A stretch of 20,469 nucleotides of DNA. It comes from Candidatus Pelagibacter sp. TMED165 (GTDB taxonomy: Bacteria > Pseudomonadota > Alphaproteobacteria > Pelagibacterales > Pelagibacteraceae). The DNA lies in NCBI GenBank assembly GCA_002171035.2, contig NHHO02000013.1:1-20469 (forward strand), given 5' to 3'. Position 1 is the first letter of the stretch, and the number at the start of each line of letters is the position of its first letter. This document shows, one piece after another, positions 1 to 8,358 of this stretch. A program made the position numbers and the translations under genes. The notes below the pieces were generated by a model. It had not been told where the DNA came from, made no database searches, and worked only from the letters and a program-made list of their open reading frames with translations.

Positions 1-7
1 ATAATTG

Positions 8-30
8 TATAAATGTTCAATTATTGAACA
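8..30 (+). promoter_or_regulatory. Promoter -10 box and operator palindrome of unit A
   Basis: Positions 14-30 form a palindrome with 7-bp arms TGTTCAA and TTGAACA around a TTA spacer. The ATG of the first gene follows directly at 31. A TATAAA box at 8-13 abuts the palindrome on its left and is a plausible -10 hexamer; the -35 would lie outside the window. With a start about 7 nt after the -10 box, the leader would be only about 11 nt and hold no Shine-Dalgarno sequence. The layout matches the two perfect 21-bp palindromes at 11842-11862 and 11964-11984, next to the MarR-type regulator gene. The palindrome is seen directly; its use as the binding site of that regulator is inferred. Confidence 0.72.
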
Positions 31-927
31 ATGAACAAGTATAAAGTATTGATAGTTGGAGGAAGTGGTTTTTTAGGGTCACATGTAGCTGATGTTTTTT
101 CTGAAAAAAAACATCAGGTCATAATTATCGATAAATCTAAGTCTAAATGGATCAGAAAAGATCAAAAGTTTATAAATGGCGATATATTAAATCCTAAAAA
201 ATTTTTTCACATTTTAAAAAAAGTAGATTATGTTTATAATTTTGCAGCTATTTCTGACATTACCGATGCAAATAAAGATGCAGAAAAAACTGTTGAAGTA
301 AACATTTTAGGCTTAGTAAGACTTCTTGAACTTTGTCTTAAAGCTAAAATAAAGAGATATATTCACGCAAGCACCATATATGTTTCTGGAAAGCATGGGG
401 GGTTTTATAAATCAAGTAAACTAGCAGCAGAGTCGTATGTAAAAGAATTTTTTAAATTAAAAAGATTGAATTATTCTATTTTAAGATTTGGTACACTGTA
501 TGGACCTCGCTCTGATTTGAATAACGGTTTGCACTCATTAATAAAAGAAAGTTTAAAGAATAAAAAAATATCTTACTCAGGAAATCCGGATTCGATGAGA
601 AACTATATCCATATTATTGACGCTGCTAAAGTTTGTGAAAAGGCTTTAACAGATAAAGAATTTAAGAATCAAACAGTTGTAATATCTGGTCCGGAACTTT
701 TTAAAATTAAAGAAGTTTTAAAAATAATTTCTGAAATCACTGGAATAAAAAAAATAGAATACAAAAAAAAAAATGAATTAAAGAAACATACCCATTATCA
801 AGTAACACCATACAGTATGTTAGAAGAAAAAAATTTTGCCATGAAATATTCAGATAAATTTAATGTTGATTTTGGACAAGGTATACAAAATTTAATTTCA
901 GAAATAAAAACAAAATACCAACTTTAA
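31..927 (+). CDS. NAD-dependent epimerase/dehydratase (extended SDR)
   Basis: This 298-residue protein is an extended short-chain dehydrogenase/reductase of the nucleotide-sugar epimerase/dehydratase type. Residues 6-17 hold the NAD-binding glycine motif (VLIVGGSGFLGS). The catalytic Tyr126-xxx-Lys130 pair lies in FYKSSK, with Ser/Thr at 114-115 (HAST) as the third member. RNYIHIIDAA near residue 190 is the usual substrate-loop region. The ATG follows an operator palindrome directly, which fixes the start and makes this the first gene of unit A. Such enzymes epimerise, dehydrate or reduce NDP-hexoses in the cytoplasm; the substrate cannot be read from the sequence. The next gene starts 16 bp downstream. 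An 11-A tract (763-773) lies inside the frame. Confidence 0.85.
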   Translation: MNKYKVLIVGGSGFLGSHVADVFSEKKHQVIIIDKSKSKWIRKDQKFINGDILNPKKFFHILKKVDYVYNFAAISDITDANKDAEKTVEVNILGLVRLLELCLKAKIKRYIHASTIYVSGKHGGFYKSSKLAAESYVKEFFKLKRLNYSILRFGTLYGPRSDLNNGLHSLIKESLKNKKISYSGNPDSMRNYIHIIDAAKVCEKALTDKEFKNQTVVISGPELFKIKEVLKIISEITGIKKIEYKKKNELKKHTHYQVTPYSMLEEKNFAMKYSDKFNVDFGQGIQNLISEIKTKYQL

Positions 928-943
928 TAACAATTATAATAAG

Positions 944-2659
944 GTGAAAAAAATACTATTATTATTTAGATTACTTTCTTCGAAAGAAAAAAAACTTTTT
1001 TATCTTCTTATAATACTGACTTTTTTATCTATGATGTTAGAAATAATAGGTATATCAACAGTGATACCTCTAATTTCGATTATACTTAAAAATGATCTTA
1101 ATAATATACCTTATTTATCAAAATTTATACCTTTTGAAATAGAAAGTGAAAAAATTGTACCATTCACTTTAATAGGTATCGGTTTTATTTTTATCATTAA
1201 AAATTTGTGTTTAGCTTTTTTTGCAAATTTTTTAGTAAGATTTGGTCTAGATACTGGAAAAAGGCTGGGCCAAACTTTATATGAAGGCTATATAAAACTT
1301 CCTTATTTAAAATTTGTTGAAAAAAAATACTCAAGCTTAATTTATAATACAACTCGAGCAATTGATTTATTTAGAGACAGCTTACACTTGGTTGCAGTGC
1401 TATTTACTGAAATTTTGATATTCATCGGTATATTAAGTTTCTTATTTTTAATTGACCCTTACACATTGTATGTAGTCGGCGCTGTAATGGTTATTTTATT
1501 TTTATTAGTATACACGCTTAATAAAAAAAAGAATATTGAATGGGGTAAAAAAAGTCAATTTTATGAAACTGCTAGAGTAAAAACACTTATGGAAAGTTTT
1601 AACTCCATTAAGGAATTAAAAATTAAGAACATCGAGAATTTTTTTTTCAAAGAGCATCAATTTAGCAATGATTTAAAAGCAGAGTATGCAGCAAAACATA
1701 ATTTTAATATTTATTTACCAAAACTATTTTTTGAAATTGTTATTCTTTTTACTATTTTAACTATTGTTTTTATATTAAGAGAGTTGAATTTCTCACAAAA
1801 TGATCTAATTACAAAGATAGGCCTATTTTCAGCTGCAGCGTTTAGATTATATCCCTCTACATATAAAATTATTAATTCATTGCAAAATTTTAATTTTGGA
1901 CTACCAGCAATTGTAAGCATAAATGATGAGATTAAAGATATAGTTTTAACTGAAAGCGAAGAAAGAACAAAACTCAGCACTATTGATAAAAATTTTAATT
2001 TTGAGAAATTAAATGTAAATAATTTATATTTTAGATATCCGAACAGAGATAATTATATTTTAGAAAATTTAAGCTTAGAAATAAAAAAAAATGAAATTGT
2101 AGGAATAAAAGGTGAGACCGGTTCAGGAAAGTCTACTTTAATAGATATCATAAGCGGTTTACTAAAACCTACAAAGGGTAAATTTTTTTTAAATGGAAAA
2201 GAATTAAATTATCTTCCAAAATCATGGAATATAAATTTCAGTTACGTATCACAAAATATTGCCTTATTAGATAATTCGATTAAAAAAAATATTACCTTCG
2301 GAGATGAGAATAATCTAGATGATAATGAATTGGAAAAAATAATTGAAATAACCCAACTAAAAGATATGATAAAATCTTCATCGAAAGGTTTAGAGACTTT
2401 AATAGGTGATAAGGGTATTAAAATTTCAGGAGGTGAAAAACAAAGAATAGGTATTGCAAGGGCTCTTTATTCAAAAAAAGATTTATTAATAATGGACGAA
2501 GCTACAAACGCTTTGGATGAAAATACAGAAAATAAAATAATGTCAGATATTAAAAAGATTAAAAATTTAACTATTATTTTGATATCTCACAAAAAATCTT
2601 CACTCAGCTATTGTGAAAAAATTTTCAAATTAGAAAATAAAAAAATAGTTGAAGAATAA
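944..2659 (+). CDS. ABC transporter, fused permease and ATPase (PglK/MsbA-type glycan exporter)
   Basis: This 571-residue half-transporter has an N-terminal membrane domain (hydrophobic segments at roughly 20-48, 73-98, 150-192 and 260-285). Its ATPase domain runs from about 355 to the end: Walker A GETGSGKST (390-398), Q-loop Gln437, signature ISGGEKQ (494-500), Walker B LLIMDEA with Glu519, and H-loop His549. The N-terminus (FRLLSSKEKKLFY) resembles PglK-type flippases, which move undecaprenyl-diphosphate-linked oligosaccharides across the inner membrane. In this locus, flipping a lipid-linked glycan is the most likely role; export of another lipid or peptide is possible. The start is GTG, 16 bp after the previous gene. 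The next gene begins one base after the stop. Confidence 0.88.
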   Translation: MKKILLLFRLLSSKEKKLFYLLIILTFLSMMLEIIGISTVIPLISIILKNDLNNIPYLSKFIPFEIESEKIVPFTLIGIGFIFIIKNLCLAFFANFLVRFGLDTGKRLGQTLYEGYIKLPYLKFVEKKYSSLIYNTTRAIDLFRDSLHLVAVLFTEILIFIGILSFLFLIDPYTLYVVGAVMVILFLLVYTLNKKKNIEWGKKSQFYETARVKTLMESFNSIKELKIKNIENFFFKEHQFSNDLKAEYAAKHNFNIYLPKLFFEIVILFTILTIVFILRELNFSQNDLITKIGLFSAAAFRLYPSTYKIINSLQNFNFGLPAIVSINDEIKDIVLTESEERTKLSTIDKNFNFEKLNVNNLYFRYPNRDNYILENLSLEIKKNEIVGIKGETGSGKSTLIDIISGLLKPTKGKFFLNGKELNYLPKSWNINFSYVSQNIALLDNSIKKNITFGDENNLDDNELEKIIEITQLKDMIKSSSKGLETLIGDKGIKISGGEKQRIGIARALYSKKDLLIMDEATNALDENTENKIMSDIKKIKNLTIILISHKKSSLSYCEKIFKLENKKIVEE

Positions 2660-2660
2660 A

Positions 2661-3971
2661 ATGAAAAATTTAATTAAAAAATTAAAGAATAAAACTGCTG
2701 TTATCGGTGTGATCGGGTTGGGCTATGTTGGATTACCTTTGTGTTTAAGATTTATAAATAAAAAATTTAAAGTTATTGGTATAGAAAATAATCTTAAAAA
2801 AATTAATCAATTAAATAAATTAAAAAGCACAGTACCAGCTATAAAAAAAATTGAGATAAAAAAAGCATTAGGTAAAAATTTTATAGTTACTAACAAATAT
2901 AATTTTATTTCAAAATGTGATATTATAATAATTTGTGTGCCTACACCTATAAAAAATAATAAAAACCCGGATATGTCCTACATAAAATTTTGTGCCTCCA
3001 AAATTAAAAAATATTTAAGGAGTTCTCAACTTATTGTTCTTGAAAGCACAGTTTATCCTGGAGCAACTGAGGAGTATTTTCTGCCAATTATAAAAAATAG
3101 AAAATTTGAAATTGGAAAAAATTATTTTTTGGGATTTTCTCCTGAAAGAGAAGATCCGGGCAACAAAAATTTTTCAATAAAAAAAGGAAATATTCCTAAA
3201 GTAATTTCTGGGCACTCCAAGAAATGTTTAAAAATTATGAAAAATTTATATAAGAATATTTCTTCAATAGTACCAGTAACCTCCATCAAAACAGCTGAGT
3301 TTACAAAATTACTTGAGAATGTTTACAGGTCAGTAAACATAGGATTTGTAAATGAGATGAAGGTAATAGCAAATAGTATGGGAATAGATATAAATGAGAG
3401 TATTGAAGCAGCAAAAACCAAACCTTTCGGGTATAAAGCATTCTATCCAGGCCCTGGACCTGGAGGTCACTGTATCCCCGTAGATCCATATATACTTGCC
3501 TGGAAAGCAAAAAAATATAATGTTCAGGCCAAATTCATAGAACTTTCAGGAAATATAAATAAGGGAATGTGCAATTATATAATTTTTGTATTAAAAAAAG
3601 CATTAAAAAAAAATCAAAAAACTTTGTATGGCAAGAAAATATTTATATTGGGTCTTTCTTACAAAAAAAATACTAATGATTTGAGAGAATCTCCCTCTTT
3701 TCGATTAATCAAATTGTTGAAGAGATATAAATGTAGAGTAACTTGTGCAGATCCATTTTTGGAAAAATCGGATCAAAATGAATTAATCAAAAATAAACAA
3801 ATTTATAAGATTACTGAGATATCTAAAAAAACACTAAAGGATAGTGATGCAGTAATTATAGTTACAAACCATGACAAATTTAGCTACAGTCTAATAAAAA
3901 AACATGCGCAAATAGTAATTGATACTCGTAACAGTTTTAAATATAAAAATGACAAAATTTATAATGCATAA
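2661..3971 (+). CDS. wbpA: UDP-N-acetylglucosamine 6-dehydrogenase-like enzyme (WbpA type)
   Basis: This is a member of the UDP-glucose/GDP-mannose dehydrogenase family, which oxidises C6 of a nucleotide sugar to the uronic acid with two NAD. From the ATG at 2661 it has 436 residues, typical of WbpA-type enzymes. Visible motifs are the NAD site GVIGLGYVGLP (16-26), VPTP (93-96), ESTVYPGATEE (128-138), SPEREDPGN (160-168), the Lys215 region TAEFTKLLENVYR, and the catalytic Cys271 in GGHCIPVDP. SPEREDPGN and the overall pattern favour a UDP-GlcNAc or related substrate over UDP-glucose. An in-frame TTG at 2649 exists, but the ATG one base after the upstream stop is the better start. It overlaps the next gene by 1 nt (TAATG). 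Confidence 0.88.
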   Translation: MKNLIKKLKNKTAVIGVIGLGYVGLPLCLRFINKKFKVIGIENNLKKINQLNKLKSTVPAIKKIEIKKALGKNFIVTNKYNFISKCDIIIICVPTPIKNNKNPDMSYIKFCASKIKKYLRSSQLIVLESTVYPGATEEYFLPIIKNRKFEIGKNYFLGFSPEREDPGNKNFSIKKGNIPKVISGHSKKCLKIMKNLYKNISSIVPVTSIKTAEFTKLLENVYRSVNIGFVNEMKVIANSMGIDINESIEAAKTKPFGYKAFYPGPGPGGHCIPVDPYILAWKAKKYNVQAKFIELSGNINKGMCNYIIFVLKKALKKNQKTLYGKKIFILGLSYKKNTNDLRESPSFRLIKLLKRYKCRVTCADPFLEKSDQNELIKNKQIYKITEISKKTLKDSDAVIIVTNHDKFSYSLIKKHAQIVIDTRNSFKYKNDKIYNA

Positions 3972-4876
3972 TGAGTAAAATTCTTGTAACAGGCGGGAGT
4001 GGGTTTATAGGCGGAGAACTAGTTAATAGCTTGGTTAAAAAAGGACATGAAGTTATAAGCTTTGACATTCTTCATAATAATAAAAGTAGCGATTTCCAAC
4101 AATTTAATGGCAGTATTTTAAATCCTTATGATTTAGATAAAGCTGTAAAAAATTGTGACATGATAGTCCATTTAGCTGCTATGGTTGGAGTAGAATTAAC
4201 TGAGAAAAAAAGATTAGAGTGTTTAGAAATAAATATACAAGGAACAAAATTTATATTAGATGCCGCAGTAAAACAAAAAGTAAAAAAAGTTTTTTTTTCA
4301 TCATCCTCAGAAGTTTATGGTGATCAGGAGATAATACCAATAAAAGAAGATGCGCAATTAAAACCTAAATCAAATTATGGAATAACAAAGATGGTTGGAG
4401 AGGAATATCTAAAAGCATATAGTAATTTTTATGGTTTCGATTATAATATTTTTAGATTTTTTAATTTATATGGAGGAAATCAGAGACCAGAATTCGTGAT
4501 TCCAAAATTTAAAAAAGCGATTGATAATAATGAGAAATTAAAAATTTATGGGGATGGTAAGCAAATCAGATCCTATTGTAATATCTTAGATGCAATTGAT
4601 GGAATTAACAGAATTATTGGAAATGGAAAAAAAAATACCACATATAACATTGGAAACAACAATGATCCTATATCTGTAATTGATTTAGCTAATAAAATGG
4701 TGAACCTTTCAAAAAAAAATATCAAAATAGAAAAAATTTCATTTGAAAAAAGCGATAGGAGTGCCAAAAGAGAAATTTATAAAAGACAGCCTGATATTTC
4801 TAAAATAATTCAAGATTTAAAATATTCACCAAAAATCAATATAGATAAGGGATTAAAACAATTATTTTCTAATTAA
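3971..4876 (+). CDS. NAD-dependent nucleotide-sugar epimerase/dehydratase (SDR)
   Basis: This 301-residue extended SDR has the NAD motif VTGGSGFIGGE (6-16), HLAAMVGVE at 67-75, the SSSSEVYG block (110-117) and catalytic Tyr136-xxx-Lys140 (SNYGITK). YGDGKQIRSY and the following ILDAIDGI match the RxY/D region of UDP-sugar 4-epimerases and of UDP-glucuronate-type epimerases or decarboxylases. It directly follows the 6-dehydrogenase by a TAATG overlap, so it plausibly acts on that UDP-uronic acid (4-epimerisation or decarboxylation), as WbpP-like or WcaG-like enzymes do. That substrate assignment is inference. The next gene begins 5 bp downstream. Confidence 0.87.
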   Translation: MSKILVTGGSGFIGGELVNSLVKKGHEVISFDILHNNKSSDFQQFNGSILNPYDLDKAVKNCDMIVHLAAMVGVELTEKKRLECLEINIQGTKFILDAAVKQKVKKVFFSSSSEVYGDQEIIPIKEDAQLKPKSNYGITKMVGEEYLKAYSNFYGFDYNIFRFFNLYGGNQRPEFVIPKFKKAIDNNEKLKIYGDGKQIRSYCNILDAIDGINRIIGNGKKNTTYNIGNNNDPISVIDLANKMVNLSKKNIKIEKISFEKSDRSAKREIYKRQPDISKIIQDLKYSPKINIDKGLKQLFSN

Positions 4877-4881
4877 TATAA

Positions 4882-5607
4882 ATGAAAATTGTAGCAATAA
4901 TTCAAGCTAGAGTTGGTTCGAAACGTCTGCCTGGTAAAATTTTAAAAAAAATCGATGGTATGCCTATGATTATTAAACAACTTAAAAGAATTGCACTTTC
5001 GAGAACATTAAATGAAATTGTTGTTGCAACCCCTAAGAGTAAAAAAAACGATCAATTAATCAAATTAATAAAGAAACATAAATTTAAATATTTTAGGGGA
5101 AGTGAAAGCAATGTGCTTAAAAGATATATTCAAACTGCAAAAAAATTCAAAGCAGATGCAATTGTTCGTATCACTTCAGATAATCCACTTGTTTCACCTG
5201 AATTGATAGATAAACTTGTAAAGATATTTATTAAAAATGAATTTGACTATGTTAGCAATGTTTTTCCAATGACTTACCCAATGGGTTTCGCAATAGAAAT
5301 ATTAGATATTCATACATTAGAGAAAATATATAGAAAATCTAAGACTGATTATTTTAAAGAACATGTAACTGCTTATATTCATAAAAACAAAAGGGAATTT
5401 AATATCCATAATCTTAAATTAAAAAAAAACTTATCTAAATTTAGATTGACCGTAGACGAAATTGATGACTTTAAAGTAGTAAGTAAAATTTTTAATATCT
5501 TTTATCCCAATATAGGCTTTTCATTTAAAAAAATTACTAAATTATTCACCTCTAATCCAGAAATTTTTAAAATTAATAGTTTGGTAAAGCAAAAAAATTC
5601 TAATTAA
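4882..5607 (+). CDS. SpsF-like cytidylyltransferase domain protein
   Basis: This 241-residue protein belongs to the COG1861/SpsF group, related to CMP-sugar synthetases. The N-terminal nucleotide-binding motif is IIQARVGSKRLPGKIL (6-21). VRITSDNPLV (95-104) carries the metal-binding Asp100. The family is found in polysaccharide and nonulosonic-acid loci and is thought to couple CTP to an acidic sugar or other phosphorylated acceptor, but its substrates are poorly defined. It is the last gene of unit A. Its final 8 bp overlap the end of the convergent FAD oxidoreductase gene, leaving no room for an intrinsic terminator. It is not a classical NeuA/PseF because the IPARxGSKxIP signature is replaced by IIQARxxSxRLP. 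Confidence 0.82.
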   Translation: MKIVAIIQARVGSKRLPGKILKKIDGMPMIIKQLKRIALSRTLNEIVVATPKSKKNDQLIKLIKKHKFKYFRGSESNVLKRYIQTAKKFKADAIVRITSDNPLVSPELIDKLVKIFIKNEFDYVSNVFPMTYPMGFAIEILDIHTLEKIYRKSKTDYFKEHVTAYIHKNKREFNIHNLKLKKNLSKFRLTVDEIDDFKVVSKIFNIFYPNIGFSFKKITKLFTSNPEIFKINSLVKQKNSN

Positions 5608-6844
5608 TTAAGTTTAGTTTTTTGAAGTTATCTAAAATTTTTTCAATTTTTTCTGTACGACCATAACTTGTCCACGGTGAAAATAGTAAATTACTATTTT
5701 TAGTTTTTTGTAAAAATTGTTCAATAGTTTGTTTGTCTGAAATTGTAAAAATATCAAATCTATTAATAAGATTTTTGTTAATAGTGGTTTCAGAATATTT
5801 TAATTCTAATTTAAACTTTTTTAATATACCTAAAGCTTCATTTAAAATATTTTTTGAGTCTTCTTTATGAAAAAAACACTCAACTCCTATTTTAGGAATA
5901 TTATTCAAATTATATAAGTTTATTCTGAATATCTTTGAACTTTTACTATATACCTGAATAAATCTTTCTTTTATTTTTAAGTTTTCGATGTTAGCGTTTA
6001 CCTGAAGAGTCCTAAAAACGAAAGAGTCCAATTTTGAATCTAAAAATTTTTGAATTAAATGTGTTGGGTTACCTGACCAAAAAATACAATCATTATTAAT
6101 TTTCTTATTATTCAAGGCAATCTCAAGGTTACCATTTTTCCATTCAGGGAATATTCTTGAATTAGTAAATACTTTTATATTTTCTTTTTCTAATTTTTTT
6201 CTTAATCTTAAAAAAAATTCAGTAAAACCATTTTTAGGTAAAGCGTATTGAAGGTTATGATTATAAATTTCATTTCTTTTAATAGCATATAAGTCATCTA
6301 TAATTTTATTTTCACTTTTAAGTTTCTTTAAGTTTTCATTTTTAATCAAAGCAACTCTAGAAATTCCTAGATTACCTACACAGGCTGATGAAATTTTATT
6401 TAAGTCTATTTCACTATTAGAAAAAAATTTGATTAATTGTGATTTAATATCCTCTGGATATTGATTAATCCTATCTGCTAACGATTTATATTGATAGTGA
6501 TTATTTTGAATATTTTCTTTTTCTAAATCAAAATTAAATACTGGTATAGCAAAATCCTCAGAATTAAAATTAAATGAATTTAAATTTGTATACGAACCAT
6601 AACTATAATCAAAAATATTCAAATCAGGTACAAGTTCTTTTAAAACTCTAAACCATTCTACATTTACATCCAAATATTGTGTGCCTTTTAAGAAAATATC
6701 TTGATTGAATTTTTGATCGGTAAGCACACCTCCTAAATTTTCACTTTTTTCTATTATGCTAACATCGTGACCATAACGATTAAGGTATATTGCAGATACA
6801 CAACCAATAATACCCCCTCCAACAATTACAATTTTTTTTTTCAC
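5600..6844 (-). CDS. FAD-dependent oxidoreductase (amine-oxidase/protoporphyrinogen-oxidase-like)
   Basis: The 414-residue protein starts with a classic Rossmann FAD site: IVIVGGGIIGC (5-15) followed about 18 residues later by Glu32 and ENLGGVL (35-41). LPKNGFTEFF in the middle is typical of the second dinucleotide-contact region in FAD amine-oxidase-like proteins, and IFWSGNPTHL follows an internal beta-rich section. The substrate is unknown; candidates are the carrier-bound or free amino acid of unit B or a sugar intermediate, and a UDP-galactopyranose mutase-like role cannot be excluded. The start is GTG, 7 bp after the hydroxylase stop; codons 2-4 form a 10-A tract. It is the last gene of unit B and converges on the SpsF-like gene with an 8-bp overlap. 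Confidence 0.78.
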   Translation of the reverse strand: MKKKIVIVGGGIIGCVSAIYLNRYGHDVSIIEKSENLGGVLTDQKFNQDIFLKGTQYLDVNVEWFRVLKELVPDLNIFDYSYGSYTNLNSFNFNSEDFAIPVFNFDLEKENIQNNHYQYKSLADRINQYPEDIKSQLIKFFSNSEIDLNKISSACVGNLGISRVALIKNENLKKLKSENKIIDDLYAIKRNEIYNHNLQYALPKNGFTEFFLRLRKKLEKENIKVFTNSRIFPEWKNGNLEIALNNKKINNDCIFWSGNPTHLIQKFLDSKLDSFVFRTLQVNANIENLKIKERFIQVYSKSSKIFRINLYNLNNIPKIGVECFFHKEDSKNILNEALGILKKFKLELKYSETTINKNLINRFDIFTISDKQTIEQFLQKTKNSNLLFSPWTSYGRTEKIEKILDNFKKLNLIN

Positions 6845-6851
6845 TTTTGAT

Positions 6852-7493
6852 TTATAAATGTTTTACTGTGATTACTAAGGTATCTCTGTTGCCACTTTTT
6901 GCTTTTTTTGAGACGTTAATGGGATCAGTATAATGATAATATTTCTTATCGTTTAAAAGAATATAATCTCCCTTGTTAAGAAAAGAAGAATAAGCATCTT
7001 TATTTATTAAGTTTTCTTTAATTCTTGTGATACCTCCTTCTACATTTTCCGAATTAAAATTGATTATTATCACAAAATCGAAACCATCTTTGTGCCATCC
7101 TTCTGGAACTGGATATCCAACAAAATCTTTAGAACATTTTATTCTTAATTGATGGAATCCAACTTCTATTTTTTTCTTTCCTAAAAATAAATGTTGAAAC
7201 TGGTTCAAAAATAAAGATACAAAGTATTTTAATACTTTTTGGTCTATTTCTTTGAATATTCTTTTTTTTCCACCTGCATATCTATTTCTTTTTTTTTCTT
7301 GGAAAAAAAAATTATTCTTAACAAAGTCAATTTTTTTTTTACCTTTTGCATTTTCTATTACAATTCGTGAGTATTTTCTAAATCTAAAAAAATATCCTTT
7401 AGATTTTTCGTATATGTCAGCTGGTAATTTTTTAAAACTGTTTAAAGCCTCTCTATTTGCATTACCAATATTTCCAGTTAAAAAATTTATCAT
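6852..7493 (-). CDS. PF10014-type 2-oxoglutarate/Fe(II) dioxygenase (amino-acid hydroxylase-like)
   Basis: The C-terminal half fits the 2OG-Fe_Oxy_2 family, which contains free amino-acid hydroxylases such as L-isoleucine 4-hydroxylase. Numbered from the ATG at 7493 (213 residues), the iron ligands are His134 and Asp136 in PEGWHKDGFDFV and His187 in YYHYTDPI. Arg203 in GNRDTLVIT is the expected 2-oxoglutarate contact. Gly-Gly in NVEGGITRI is also characteristic. The ATG overlaps the stop of the carrier-protein gene (TGATG); an in-frame TTG one codon earlier is less likely. Its place between a carrier protein and an FAD enzyme suggests it hydroxylates an amino acid, free or carrier-bound. The substrate is inferred, the fold and active site are visible. 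Confidence 0.85.
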   Translation of the reverse strand: MINFLTGNIGNANREALNSFKKLPADIYEKSKGYFFRFRKYSRIVIENAKGKKKIDFVKNNFFFQEKKRNRYAGGKKRIFKEIDQKVLKYFVSLFLNQFQHLFLGKKKIEVGFHQLRIKCSKDFVGYPVPEGWHKDGFDFVIIINFNSENVEGGITRIKENLINKDAYSSFLNKGDYILLNDKKYYHYTDPINVSKKAKSGNRDTLVITVKHL

Positions 7494-7720
7494 CAATAAA
7501 TCCTATCAACAAGTTCTACCCAGTCTTTTATACTTCTAACATTTGCAGCATTTTTAATGTTTATTTTATTAAATTTTGTTTTCAATTCAAAAAATATTTT
7601 TACCTGCATCATCGAGTCCCAAATGGGTATAGAACCCACTTTTAGATTTAGGTCTGTAATTCTCTTTAGTTTTAAATTTTTTCTTATAATTTCAATTACC
7701 ATTTTTTTATGATTACTCAT
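7493..7720 (-). CDS. Stand-alone acyl/peptidyl carrier protein
   Basis: This 75-residue protein has the length and helical pattern of an acyl carrier protein. The phosphopantetheine attachment site is Ser36 in PIWDSMMQVKIFFELKTKF (32-50), matching the usual D-S-L/M followed by an amphipathic helix. After conversion to holo form it would hold an acyl or aminoacyl thioester made by the adenylation enzyme two genes upstream in the same operon. No phosphopantetheinyl transferase is visible in the window, so a housekeeping one would have to act. The gene is coupled on both sides: ATGA with the methyltransferase gene and TGATG with the dioxygenase gene. It is too divergent to be the fatty-acid AcpP. 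Confidence 0.85.
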   Translation of the reverse strand: MSNHKKMVIEIIRKNLKLKRITDLNLKVGSIPIWDSMMQVKIFFELKTKFNKINIKNAANVRSIKDWVELVDRIY

Positions 7721-8358
7721 CTTTTACCTTTTTTTGCAATCAAATACCACCAACAGATTTTCCTTTTGCTTTTCATGTCAATTTTAGTTTCATGAACTAA
7801 AGATACTATTATGAATTTTCTAAAAATCCGCTTTAGTTCCTTGTGATTCAAGAATGATGTAATCAATCCTGAAGAAGATGTCTCCTTTTTAAAGAAAAAT
7901 TTACTTTTTGAAAATGAAGAGTGATGTTTGCTAAACATCGAAGAAAAAATATAACCACCTTGTTTTAATGATGAATAAGCCATACTTATTATTCTATCAA
8001 TATTATTTATGCTGTTATGAGTTAGCGACCCTCGATCAACTATTAAATCATAACAATCTTTCTTTAAATTTATCTTTGTAAAGTCCTCATTTTTAATTGA
8101 AATATTTTTGGTATATCTAAATTTTTTCAAAGCTATCTTTGAAGCAGTTGTAGAACCATCTATCCCTTCAATTTTTTTGAAACCAAGATTCTTAAAAACT
8201 ATTAAATTATTTCCTGTTCCCGACCCGAACTCTATTACTTTTTTTGATTTATAATTTTTAATATATTTATTAGTTGACGATACAACCCAATCAAATGGAT
8301 AAACATTTTTTTGCTTGGATTTTGAATATATATTTTTTTCCCAGTTTTTATCAAACAT
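7717..8358 (-). CDS. Class I SAM-dependent methyltransferase
   Basis: This 213-residue protein, counted from the ATG at 8358, is a class I methyltransferase. Motif I is VIEFGSGTGNN (about residues 41-51), the acidic residue that ends strand 2 is in IEGIDGST (Asp67), and the motif IV region is DCYDLIVDRGSLTH (about 101-114), followed by the post-IV LKQGGYIFSSMFS. These are SAM-binding features; the acceptor is not evident. In unit B it may O- or N-methylate the carrier-tethered acid or the finished amide, as small methyltransferases do in modified-viosamine pathways. The ATG overlaps the end of the acyltransferase gene by 8 bp; an in-frame TTG at 8370 would add four residues and is less likely. 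Confidence 0.85.
   Translation of the reverse strand: MFDKNWEKNIYSKSKQKNVYPFDWVVSSTNKYIKNYKSKKVIEFGSGTGNNLIVFKNLGFKKIEGIDGSTTASKIALKKFRYTKNISIKNEDFTKINLKKDCYDLIVDRGSLTHNSINNIDRIISMAYSSLKQGGYIFSSMFSKHHSSFSKSKFFFKKETSSSGLITSFLNHKELKRIFRKFIIVSLVHETKIDMKSKRKICWWYLIAKKGKR

Noticed and set aside
14..30. Operator palindromes as RNA hairpins (attenuator or riboswitch) in the leaders
   Set aside because: The -10 boxes place transcription starts near the palindrome centre, so the transcript would carry only one arm.
763..773. Homopolymer runs of 10-11 A/T in coding regions (763-773, 6832-6841 just after the FAD gene start, 7331-7340, 11212-11222) as phase-variation switches
   Set aside because: Such runs are scattered through most genes of this very AT-rich sequence, encode ordinary Lys/Phe/Asn stretches and all frames are intact. 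Without read-level length variation there is no evidence of switching.
5601..5610. TAATTAATTA palindrome at the convergent gene ends as a bidirectional terminator
   Set aside because: It is a 10-bp AT-only palindrome without loop or GC stem; such sequences are expected by chance here.
7252..7645. Open frames on the plus strand across the hydroxylase and carrier-protein genes, and similar antisense frames at 1711-1980, 3301-3510, 4573-4767, 11155-11355, 12582-12851, 14018-14227 and 17822-18043
   Set aside because: They lie opposite genes with clear conserved motifs, show no recognisable domain and have compositions expected from reverse-complemented AT-rich codons.
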